A stretch of DNA of 64,000 bases from Henckelia pumila (Eukaryota > Streptophyta > Magnoliopsida > Lamiales > Gesneriaceae): contig NC_133123.1 in assembly GCF_033568475.1 (NCBI RefSeq), positions 173,507,685 through 173,571,684 on the forward strand, in the 5' to 3' direction. A model generated the notes under the pieces. That model did no database searches. It was not told the DNA's origin and was given only the letters and a program-made list of their open reading frames with translations. The position numbers were made by a program, and so were the translations under genes. This document shows positions 22,964 through 33,546 of this stretch, piece after piece. Each line of letters starts with the position of its first letter. The first letter of the stretch is position 1.

Positions 22964-24952
22964 ATGTCCTCCCCAGACGAGACTTCTGTTCGGGAAATAG
23001 TAGCCTTTTTTGAAGCATCCAATTCTCCCTCTAACAACCCCGAGCCCTCCGATTCCAATAATCCAAGCTCAGAGCTGGATCTGTCGGAGACTCGTATAGA
23101 AAAATTAAAGCGACTGCACAAACTCAAGTCGGATGAGGCCCGATTATCTGCCAAAGGGAAACAATGGTATGAAGTCCTGGCCTCCCATCTAAGTCCAGAC
23201 CTGGGTCCCCTCATTAGGGAGAAATCGGGAATGCCCGATACCTATGATCTTATAATCCCGGGCCGTAAAGACCGGGCTCACAGACCCCCCCTAACTTCTT
23301 GAGCTTCAGCCTAGATCAGATCAAGATGAGTTTAAGATTTCCAGTCCCGAACTGCGTATCCTATTTATGTCAATACTTTTGTGTGTGCCCGAGTCAATTA
23401 TCCCCGAGCTCTTTTAGTTCAATTCTATCATTAGGTGTCCTTTTTTGTTTCTTCCGAATTCCCTTAGACATAGGAAATTTCATTTACTTTTTGCAAATTA
23501 AGAAAACCGCCCCGGGCCGCTTCTATATTTCCATGAGACCCGAATACCCCTTTTTGAAGGGTAAGCCTAGCTCACAAAAAGGTTGGACAAACAGATACTT
23601 TTTTGTCAACCCCAACCAGCCATGGGAATGCCGGTCCAACTGGGCTATGAACTTCACCAGTCCTGAACCCCCAGCCCTGCCTACTCATAACTTCACCAAT
23701 TTTATCAACACCATGTCCGCGCAAATTTTTGATATTGAGAGCCTGATTAAGGAGGATCTGCTCTGTCATTATGGCTTCAGTGGGAAGGGAGTAGAGATCC
23801 AAGGGGATGTAGGTAGTACCCCTGTACCCGTGCTATCCTTATCTTAGACTGATTCCCCTTATGCCTTTTATTTACTGTATTTTTTTTATTTGTTTAGACG
23901 ACAGGATCAGATCTTCCGCTATGCCTGCCAACTTCAGAGCTGCACTGAAGAACTTGAAGAGGAAGAAAACAGAGGATAGTGAGGCCAGCACTCATCCCGA
24001 ACCTCCTCCCACTGAACAGCCAAAAAAGAAAGCTTCCAAAACCAAGGAAAAGCCCAGCACTAATCTTCCCGAGCTTGAGCAGCCGTCCATTGTTTCCTTG
24101 TCCCGAGCCCATGGCAAGGAACCCGTAATAGAGTTCGGGTCCCTACCTGACGCTGAGCCTCAAGGAATGCCCGATCAGCTCGGGGTCCCAGAGATGTCAT
24201 TTTTCTCGAAGCCCGACCCCCAAGGGTGCCTGGGCATAATGCAGAACTTAATTTCCCGTTCTGAATTGAAAATCCTACAAGCGGTGCCACACCTGGAAGC
24301 TGAACAAAACTTTGCTTTGGCATCCTTGCAGGTATGTTGCGATTTTTCAATCTTACCTTGTATACTGATCTGGCACTTACAGAGCTGGCATTTATTATCA
24401 CAGGCTTTAGCTTGGGGAGGGGAGATCACTAGCCGAGCTTTCAAAACCCGAGAGGAGCATGCCCTGAATCAGGAAGCCTTCGTAGCTCGGATTTCTGAAC
24501 TCACACGGAAGTCTCGTGAGATGAAGAAGGAGCATGACGAGGAGGTGACCGAGATGAGGGTGGAGATTGAGTCCGGGCGAGATGCTCTTGAGGCTGCCCA
24601 CAAAAAGACTGCCGATCTGGAGGTGGATAAAATTAATATAAAAAAACGAGTACGGGCCTTGACCAAGGAGCTTGAGGCTGCGAAGGAGGTCGGGAAATTG
24701 GAGTTCCTGAACTCCGTGGATTTTGCCAACGCGGTAGCTGAGAAGGCGGCTACCTTTTTTGATGAAGGCTTTAAAGGGTGCCTTGCCCAGTTCAGGGCTA
24801 ATGGGTATTCGGAGACCGAGCACCCCGCCCTTTTCCTGGACTGTACCAAAGCTCTTGACGACATGCCCGACGAAGACTCAGAAGAGACCGAGCAAGAGAA
24901 ACCAGGAGATCCCGACCAGAGCTCAAAGTCACAGGATGCCTCCGCCCCTTGA
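22964..24952 (+). pseudogene. TAT antisense ORF (putative gypsy type transposon protein), three exons
   Basis: The protein runs opposite to gag-pol. ATG at 22964 (MSSPDETSVREIVAFFEAS) is preferred to an upstream in-frame ATG at 22832, which reads unlike the family. Exon 1 ends at 23812 after SLRFPVPNCVSYLCQYFCV, GWTNRYFFVN and HYGFSGKG. A frameshift near 23285-23295 breaks it. Intron 1 is 23813-23897 and intron 2 is 24332-24403 (72 bp, no stop inside), both GT...AG. Exons 2 and 3 carry a Lys/Glu/Pro-rich linker, then a long coiled coil (about 24465-24700) and an acidic tail. I recognise the family named putative gypsy type transposon, typical of the TAT antisense ORF. Its function is unknown. 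Apart from the frameshift it is nearly complete. Confidence 0.75.
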
Positions 24953-25180
24953 TTATTTGTATAAATATTGTTTAAAAACATGATCTAAATGGTAGACCCT
25001 GCGAGGTCATTGATTTCGGTTGTTGCCCAGGTAGGGCTGATACATTGTTTACTCTTTCACGTATGAATGTTTTTGCCCAGTTCAGGTTTATTTAAGAATT
25101 CTCCTATTCTAACATGGTTTTATTGTTATAAATGTGCATGCAAATCCAGCCAAAAAATTTATCAAGTATAAATCATTTAA
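24953..25180. other. AT-rich spacer after the antisense ORF
   Basis: No gene. It leads from the stop codon of the antisense ORF into the first tandem array. Confidence 0.5.
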
Positions 25181-25745
25181 GGGCCCGACCTACACATATA
25201 CCCGGACTGGTTGAATTCCAGTTGAGTCAAACTTTACCGTGTAAATTACTGAAAGCCCGTACTAAATATACCCGGACTGGCTGGATGACAAAACCATAAC
25301 CTTAAAAAATTTTAAGGACTCATCCTATATGCACTCGGACTGGCTGAAAATTTAATCAAGAATTTATTGTGCAATTCATTAAAGGCCCGATCTCAATATA
25401 TCAAGACTGGCCAAACCGAGCCGAATTCTGATACTTGAAGGCCCAAACTTAATGTGCCCGGGCTGATTGTAAGAAAATCAAGCTACAATTTATCGTGTAT
25501 CATTAAAACCCGAGCTATATGTACCCGAATTGGATGAATGAAAATCAAATTCATAATACCATTAAAGCCCGACCTCTACATGCTCGGATTGGCTGAATGA
25601 AAATCAAGTCATAATTAATCAAGTGTATCCCTAAAACCCGAGCTACATGTACCAGGACTGGATGAGTGAGAATTGAATTCTGACCTTTAAGGGTGCCTGG
25701 ACTGGTTGAATGCAAATTAGTACCTTTTATAAGCTCTTTAAGCTC
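25181..25745 (-). repeat. Diverged tandem array 1 in the TAT element (about 9 units)
   Basis: The motif GCCCGAcctacACATataCCCGGACTGG recurs near 25183, 25254, 25315, 25384, 25440, 25507, 25565, 25634 and 25682 with 50-71 bp spacing. Each is followed by an AT-rich part. TAT-lineage elements often carry tandem repeats between integrase and the 3' LTR. Confidence 0.8.
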
Positions 25746-25852
25746 TACTGTGATCCTCGAGATTGAATCATACTTGGATTTTTAATTACCCACCAAAATG
25801 TGGGTGTTAGTACTGCTCATTACTAATTTTAAGTACCAGACCTGTCTGGGTT

Positions 25853-26494
25853 TTGAATTCCACTGGTGGGCCACTGAGGTGGACTTTGAATGCCAGATCT
25901 GCCTGGGCTTTGAATTCCACTGATGTGGGCCACTGAGGTGGACTTTGTGTGCCAGACCTGCCTGGGCTTTGAATTCCACTGATATGGGCCACTGAGGTGG
26001 ACTTTGTGTGCCAAACCTGCCTGGGATTTGAATTCCACTGATGTGGGCCACTGAGGTGGACTTTGAATGCCAGGCCTGCCTGGGCTTTGAATTCCACTAA
26101 TGTGGGCCACTGAGGTGGACTTTGAGTGCCAAACCTGCCTGGAATTTGAATTCCACTGATGTGGGCCACTGAGGTGGACTTTGTGTGCAAAACCTGCGTG
26201 GGCTTTGAATTCCACTGATGTGGGCCACTGAGGTGGACTTTGTGTGCCAGACCTGCCTGGGCTTTGAATTCCACTGATGTGGGCCACTGAGGTGGACTTT
26301 GAATGCCAGACCTGCCTGGGCTTTGAATTCCACTGATGTGGGCCACTGAGGTGGACTTTGAGTGTCAGACCTGCCTGAGCTTTGAATTCCACTGATGTGA
26401 GCCACTGAGGTGGACTTTGAGTGCCAAACCTGCCTGGGCTTTGAATTCCACTGATGTGGGCCACTGAGGTGGACTTTGAATGCCAGACCTGCCT
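25853..26494 (-). repeat. 59-bp tandem array 2 in the TAT element, left part
   Basis: GAATTC recurs at 25855, 25912, 25971, 26030, 26089, 26148, 26207, 26266, 26325, 26384 and 26443, giving a 59-bp period after a first unit of 57. The unit includes GGGCCACTGAGGTGGACTTT. The array is cut by the Tekay-like insertion at 26495 and resumes at 36432. The unit has no stop in any minus-strand frame, so long repetitive reading frames are an artefact. Confidence 0.95.
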
Positions 26495-29394
26495 TGTAAC
26501 ACCCGGTACTTTTAATACGTAAATTCACATGCATAATTAGGGATTTTATTTATTTAGAATTTTAGATTTATGGGTTAAATAATTATTTGAATTATTTGTG
26601 CATGATTTAATTTATTTTTTTAAGCATTTAACCCATAATTAGTGATTTTTAGGATTTTTAGTATTTTATTGTTTTGATCGCGTAGACGGGACCGTGGACG
26701 GACGAAATACCAAAATTCTTAGCCAAAAATATTTTATGAGTTTTTGAGCCTTAAAATAATATTTTAAGGTATTTTGTCAAGAAAATTTTAGTATTTAATT
26801 ATATATTTATTTAGGAGTTTATTTTTAGCCAAAATAAGTCATTTTAATGACTTTTATTAAATTTTAAAAAATTCCCTATTTTAATATTTCGGGATTTAGC
26901 TTTTCCCATCAGATTATTATTATTATTAGGGGTTTTTAAATATTTGTTTTAGGGTTGATTATCTTCCTAAATAAGTTATTAACCTAATTAAATTCTAATT
27001 AACCAAAAATCTATTCTATCTACCCTAAACTCACGTCTCCCTCTCCCTTAGCCGCCTCCAACCTTTCTCCATCACCATCTTCACGTTCCAACAGATTATA
27101 GCAGCCTCCATACCCGAAACCTTGAAGTTTTTGGTTTGGTTTAAAGATTTGTTCGTCCCGAACATCGTATACGCATCACGTATCATATTTTCGATCAAAC
27201 TTCGGTGCAAGACATGATTCTTTCTCTTTTTTTTGTGCCATATCAGTTATTATGCGTGTGTGTGTGTAGGCATCAAACTTTTCATTGAAATTTTCAGTAA
27301 AACAAATCGGATTTCTGGAGGTATGCACATGGTTCTTTGATTTCATTAACATAATCACGTTTTTATGGTTATGGGCGTGCATGGCTGCTGGTCCACGGTT
27401 CAGAGGGGGGTATTAGGGTCCCTAGGCTGGGTTTGGTTGGATGGTTAAGGCTGGAATAGGGCTGGAGTCGAGCTGCATCAGTTCTGGGTCCAAGGGTGCG
27501 CAGGTTCAGGGTTCTGAGGAAGAAGACTTCGTTCTCCTTCTTCAGGCCACTATTTTGGGTGAGGCCTGAAGGGTTTGAACCATCTAGATGTTGGTTAGGA
27601 TTGAGAAGTGGTTTCACGGAAAAATATGGCCGGAGTAGGAAGAACGATCGAAAGTCCCGGCGTTGCTCAGGTCTGCGTGCAAGTCTAGGATAGGCTGACT
27701 TGCAGAGGTTCGTTCTCCTTCATTATGCCATCATTTTGTCTGGTTTTTAGCTTTTTGGAAATGTATTTGAGTGCACTACGTTCATGAGGTGGTTTCACGG
27801 CCAAATGTTTCTGGAGCAGATGGCACGAACAAATCTCGTGGAACTGCTCAAACTGTTGGCCTAGAAAGGGGTAGGGAGAGGAGGTTTGGGCTAGTTTCGG
27901 GTCTGGGCCGGGTCTGAGTGGTCCGGGTTGGGTCAGTAGGGTAGTGGGTCGGGTTAAGTTGGTCCGGGTCCGGGTTGGTGGGCCGGGCTCGAGTCTTTTT
28001 AATTTTAAAGTATTTTAGGATTTAATTGGTTTTTGGGCCAATTAATTTGAAATAAAATGATTTGGGTTCCATTTAATTTCTTTGGGATAAATTTAATTAT
28101 TTTTGGGCTTAATTAAATTAATTTAAGTTAGTCCAATAATTTTTATGGGTTTGGGGGCCCATGGAAGTTATTGGGCCAGTCTTTGGGCTTTTGGGCCCAT
28201 TGGGCCAGAATAGGTTGTTATTGGGCCAGAAATGTCTTAATGGGCTTTAATTAATTAAATGGGCTTAGAATAATTTTTATTGGGCTTAAGTATGTTATTG
28301 GGCCAGTCTCAGTGTTAATGGGCCAGTCTCTGTGTTAATGGGCCAGATTTAAGTAAATGGGCTTGAGTGTTAGGGCCAGCAGTCCAGTACAATCCATGAG
28401 AAATTTGCATGTGTCCTGAATATATATTTAATTACTTTATGCATGGGAGTTATTTTTAATATTTATATGTTAGTATGAAATTAAATTAAATATATATGAA
28501 GGACACACATTTTATTTAAGTACATGCATTCATGAAATAATTTTTATGCATGATTTAATGTTTAAGGTTGAGCAAAAGAAAATATTTTATGTTGAAAGTT
28601 GAAGTAGTGTGACAATTTAAGGGGGACTCGTCCCCATATGTGAACTATTGAAGGGCAGTTTACTGCCAATTTAAGAGGTGATTCGTCATCGCCACGTACG
28701 TTGGTTTCCACGCTGATCAGTATTTGATGTATGATTTAAGGTTACACTATGGATACAACCATGCGATGTTAGAAAATAATTTGCTCAACAATGTAGGTAT
28801 TATTTATGTTATGATATTTAAGTTAATTTAAGTTATGTGATGTCAATGATATATTAAGCATGCTCATTCATGTATATGTTATGTATTAGTATTAAAGTGA
28901 TTTAAATTATTTTAAACCCTTGTTATGTTAGCATGTGGGGCCTCTAGGCTCACTACACTGGTATGGTGCAGGTGAGTACGTGGAGGAGGTTGTAGCTCCT
29001 ACCGGCGGCGAGGACGTATGAGCAGATTGGCAGTGATCCCCCGTGACCATTGTCTGAGTCTTTATGCATGTCTCGAGTTTTTAGCATGTTACATTTTAAT
29101 TATTTTCAGTGGTTGTGATTTGGAATATTTTATTTAAGTAATTTTCAGTGCATGCAAAACTTTAATTTATTTCACTTTTGTCAGTATTTTATTTAACGCA
29201 TTACTCAGATATTTAAATTATGAAATGTTAAGTTTTCGATTTGTTGCATTATTTTTATTCAAGTTATTTATTTTTAAATCTATTTATTCGGTGCATACAT
29301 GTATGGGAATGTATGTACATATTTTTATTTAGTAAAAAAAAAAAAAAAAAATTCCGCATATTTATTTATTATTTATAGAGTTAGGGTCGTTTCA
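26495..29394 (+). repeat. 5' LTR of the Tekay-like element
   Basis: TGTAACACCCGG...GGTCGTTTCA, 2900 bp. It matches the 3' LTR closely; an obvious difference is a stretch of about 13 bp near 27540 that is missing in the other copy. It contains a dense run of TGGGCC/TGGGCT motifs (about 28030-28370) and a GT microsatellite near 27253. Confidence 0.92.
28030..28375 (+). promoter_or_regulatory. Cluster of TGGGCY motifs in the Tekay-like LTR
   Basis: At least 14 TGGGCC or TGGGCT copies lie in about 350 bp. TGGGCY is the plant site II element bound by TCP factors in promoters of dividing-cell genes. The same cluster lies in the 3' LTR at about 35085-35410. Whether it drives LTR transcription is inferred. 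Confidence 0.5.
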
Positions 29395-29396
29395 GT

Positions 29397-29408
29397 TGGT
29401 ATCAGTGC
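29397..29408 (+). other. Primer binding site of the Tekay-like element
   Basis: TGGTATCAGTGC matches the usual initiator-Met tRNA primer site TGGTATCAGAGC at all but one base. It begins two bases after the 5' LTR. Confidence 0.75.
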
Positions 29409-29539
29409 ACGGTTCTTGGAGGGGTCATTACTGCTATGCGAGCTCAGAAATCCACGCTACCGGTCTGTAAGTTTTAAGTGTTTATAGTACGATTTATTTT
29501 TAAGGATTTAAGTTAGCATTAATTTCAAACAACTTAGTT
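29409..29539. other. Short leader of the Tekay-like element
   Basis: Non-coding. It is much shorter than a normal leader plus gag start, so a deletion removed the N-terminal half of gag. Confidence 0.5.
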
Positions 29540-30600
29540 ATGCATGTCGATTTACGTAAAGAAACATGTGGTGGATTACATTACCCAGTTCGAGAGAGGG
29601 TGTCGCTTCGTGCCTCTTTTGCTGAGTGCACCAGACAAGTTGAGACAGTTTGTGGATTGCGGGCTGACATCAAGCATGACGTTCGCATATTGGATGTCAC
29701 TACTTACGAGGCGGCAGTTAGCAGAGCATTGCGTTCTGAGGAAGGGAGACGAGAGATGCAGAGGTAACAGCAAGGCAAGAGGCAGTTCCAGCCAGGAGCT
29801 TATCGACCATCTTTGCAGCCTTCTGCGAAGAAGCAGTTTACTGGGCCGTCTAAGGGCCCGAATCAGCAGGGAAAGCAGCAGAGGCCTTAGGGGCGCCAGC
29901 CGCAGCAGCAGCAGAGGGGCGGGGCCCCTAAGACAGGAGTAGTTCCCTTGTGCCCATAGTGTCAGAGGCCTCACTCAGGTCAGTGTTTGATCGGTTCCAA
30001 CGTTTGCTACCACTGCAAGGAGCTAGGGAATGGGGCATACAACTGCTCAAGGAAGAAGAACACCACTGGGCGGGTGTTTGTCATGCAGGCTGAGGAGGCA
30101 GACCCAGATACCTCCTTAATCATCGGGAGAATTCTAGTAGGAGGAAACTCCACATTTGCGTTGCTAGATTCAGGGGCTACGCATTCGTTTATCTCCCTAG
30201 AGTTTATCAGACGGATAGGCATCACACCTGAGATTTGTTGACAGTGGTTATGATGTCACTATGCCGTCAGGACATATTATTTCTACCTCTAGTGTCATTC
30301 GAGAACTGGAGTTGGAGCTTCAGAGGCACTCCATTCGCGCAGATGTGGTGGTTTTGCCGTTGAGTGGATTTGATTTGATATTGGGTATGGACTGGTTGAC
30401 AGTCAATGGAGCTTCAATTGACTTTCGTCGGAGATCAGTGTCAGTGAAACCATCAGAAGGCGACCCGTTTACCTTCCATGCATCTTAGAGCAGTGATATT
30501 CCTCAGGTGATATCTCTTATTCAGGCGAGAAAGCTGTTGAAACGGGGTTGCCAAGGTTTTCTAGCAAGTATTGTCACGGCCTCAGGACCATCTAGCAGAT
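29540..30600 (+). pseudogene. Tekay-like gag C-terminal part and protease, broken
   Basis: A gag fragment is split between frames: YVKKHVVDYITQFERGCRFVPL in one, VTTYEAAVSRALRSEEGRREMQR in another. A Gln-rich linker with stops near 29765, 29888 and 29957 follows, then a CCHC knuckle (CYHCKELGNGAYNC, about 30007-30048). The protease motif LLDSGATHSFISLEFI lies at about 30160-30210. A one-base insertion near 30240 shifts the frame, and a TAG at 30486-30488 ends it. The N-terminal gag domain is missing. Confidence 0.8.
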
Positions 30601-33501
30601 CATTATCAGAGATAGATGTGGTTCGTGATTTTTCCAGATGTCTTTTCGGAGGATGTTGCGGTGATTCCACCAGTGAGAGAGGCGGAGTTCAGTATCGACT
30701 TAGTGCCAGACACCGTGCCTATCTCTAAGACACCATACAGACTTGCTCCTACCGAGATGAAAGAGTTGAAGAAGCAGATTCAGGAGTTATTAGAGAAAGG
30801 TTTTGTTCGTCCTAGCTTTTATCCATGGAGAGCTCCAGTGTTATTTGTGAAGAAGAAGGATGACAGTATGAGACTGTGCATCGATTATCGAGAGCTCAAC
30901 AGAGTCACGGTGAAGAATAAGTGCCCACTGCCGAGGATAGAGGACTTATTTGACCAGTTGCAGGGAGCTTCAGTGTTCTCCAAGATCGATCTGCGATCTG
31001 GTTATCATCAGCTGCGAGTTAGAGATGCAGATGTGTCCAAGACTGCTTTCCGGACACGTTATGGGCATTACGAGTTCTTAGTGATGCCATTTGGGATGAC
31101 CAATGCTCCAGCGGTTTTCATGGATCTCATGAACCGGGTATTTCAGCCGTATCTTGATCAGTTCATCATAGTCTTCATTGATGATATCTTGATCTACTCT
31201 AGGAGCGTTGAGGAGCATAGGCAGCATCTACAGACAGCCTTGCAGACTTTGAGGGAGCATCGTTTGTATGTCAAGTTCAGCAAGTGCGAGTTTTGGCTCG
31301 AGCAGGTGGCATTTCTTGGCCACGTTATTTCGAGAGATGGGATTGCAGTGGATCAGTCGAAGGTGGAGGCAGTGCAGAAATGGGGTATTCCGAGGAATGC
31401 TTCAGAGATTCGCAGTTTCTTGAGTTTGGCAGGATATTATAGGAAGTTCATCAAGGGTTTTCCTCTATTGCAGTACCCTTGACTTCCTTAACCAAGAAGA
31501 ACGCGAAGTTTATTTGGAGTTCAGAGTGTCAGAGGAGCTTCGATCAGTTGAAGGAAGCACTCACTACTGCACCGGTGTTAGCGGTGACAGTACCACATGA
31601 GGAGCTAGTGGTGTACACCGACGCGTCTAAGCTGGGTTTAGGCGCAGTACTTATGCAGTGTGGCAAGGTTATTGCGTATGCGTCGAGGCAGCTGAAGGTT
31701 CATGAGCAGAATTACCCGACGCATGACTTGGAGTTAGCAGCAGTGGTTTTCGCTTTGAAAATCTGGAGGCACTATCTGTATGGCGAGAAGTGCAAGATTT
31801 TCACTGATCACAAGAGTCTCAAGTACTTCTTCACCCAGAAGGAGTTGAACATGAGGCAACGGAGATGGTTGGAGTTGGTGAAGGATTATGACTGCGACAT
31901 TAGCTACGATCCGGGTAAAGCTAATGTAGTAGCAGACGCTTTGAGTCGGAAGTCGTCAGTGGTATCATGTTTGACCGTACAGTTACCACTACAGAGCGAG
32001 ATTCAGAGATTTGACTTGGAGTGTTATCCGAGTGGTCATGCACCGAGCTTGTCAGTATTGACGGTGCAGCCAGTTCTGCGAGATCGGATCAGGGATGGAC
32101 AGTCTACTGATGAGGAGTTGCAGCGATGGAGACAGAGAGATGAGGCTAGGGGTAATCTCTTGTATACTGTGGTGGATGGCATTGTTCAGTACCATGGTAG
32201 AATGTGGGTACCGAACGTCGATCAGTTGAGAGCTGAGATTTTAGCAGAGGCTCACACATCTCCGTACTCCATTCACCCCGGAAAGGACGAAGATGTACAG
32301 AGATTTGCAGCTATTGTATTGGTGGCCCGGGATGAAGAGAGACATCGGGAGAGTGGTGTCAGAGTGCTTGACTTGTCAACAAGTCAAGGCAGAGCATCAG
32401 CGTCCAGCAGGACTTCTTAGACCTCTTCCTATTCCGGAATGGAAATAGGAGAATATTACGATGGACTTTGTGGTTGGCTTACCGAGGAGTGCCAGAGGTT
32501 GCACAACGATTTGGGTGATTGTGGATAAACTCACCAAGTCAGCTCATTTCTTGCCGGTGAGGACTACTTACTCATTGACACAGTATGCAGAGCTTTACAT
32601 CAAGGAGATTGTTAGACTGCATGACATACCAGTGTCGATTGTGTCAGACAGAGATCCGAGATTCACATCTGCATTTTGGAAGAGTCTGCACACAGCTTTG
32701 GGGACTAGACTTTTGTTCAGCACATCATTCCATCCCCAGACAGATGGTCAGTCTGAGAGAGTGATCCAGATTCTTGAGGATCTACTGAGAGCTTGTGTCA
32801 TTGACTTTCAGGGCTCTTGGGAGACTAGACTGCCATTAGTGAAGTTTACCTATAACAACAGTTTTCAGTCATCTATAGGTATGGCTCCTTATGCAGCATT
32901 GTATGGGAGGAGATGCAGATCTCCTGTGCATTGGGATGAGGTTGGTGAGAGGATTTTACTTGGTCCTGAGATTTTGCAGCAGACAGCTGACATTGTGACT
33001 CAGATTTGGGATCGGATGAGGACTGTTCAGAGTCGTCAGAAGAGTTATGCAGATACTCGACGACGAGATTTGGAGTTCGCTGTAGGTGATCACGTATTCC
33101 TGAAGGTGTCACCTATGAAGGGAGTAGTGCGATTTGGCCGGAGAGGCAAGCTTAATCTGAGGTATATAGGGCCATTCGAGATCTTGGAGAGAGTTGGCAC
33201 GTTGGCCTACCGTTTAGCTCTACCACCAGGGCTAGCGGCAGTGCACAACGTTTTACATGTATCCATGCTTCGGAGATATGTCTCCAACCCGTTGCATGTG
33301 TTGGATTTTGAGCCTCTTCAGTTGACACCGGAGTTAGCATTTGAGGAGAGGCCTATACGGATCTTGGCTAGGGAGGAGCGGAGGCTTAGGACGCGTGTCA
33401 TACCGATGGTCAGAGTCCAGTGGCTGAATCACTCGGAGAAAGAAGCTACTTGGGAGACCGAGGCAGATATGAGAACTCGCTACCCGGAGTTGTTCGGGTA
33501 A
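30600..33501 (+). pseudogene. Tekay-like pol: reverse transcriptase, RNase H, integrase, chromodomain-like end
   Basis: Reverse transcriptase (about 30640-31470) has [20 protein letters not shown] and the catalytic FIDD at 31174-31185. A frameshift near 31458 leads to RNase H ([15 protein letters not shown], 31608 on; [20 protein letters not shown]). A frameshift near 32285 and a TAG near 32449 precede the integrase. The integrase has its zinc-binding part at about 32275-32400, then [26 protein letters not shown] and HPQTDGQSERVIQ. It ends MVRVQWLNHSEKEATWETE, a chromodomain-like tail of the Tekay/Del type, which may direct insertion to chromatin. From 32461 to the stop after 33498 the frame is open. 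Confidence 0.92.
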
Positions 33502-33546
33502 GTACTTTAATTTCGAGGACGAAATTCAATTTAAGGGGGGGAGAAT
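33502..33546 (+). other. Polypurine tract region of the Tekay-like element
   Basis: TTTCGAGGACGAAATTC followed by TTTAAGGGGGGGAGAAT directly before the 3' LTR; this primes plus-strand DNA synthesis. Confidence 0.85.

Noticed and set aside
25829-26464. Minus-strand open frame of 211 codons with a repeated peptide
   Set aside because: It is the 59-bp tandem array read through; the other two frames are also open and the array is non-coding in TAT elements.
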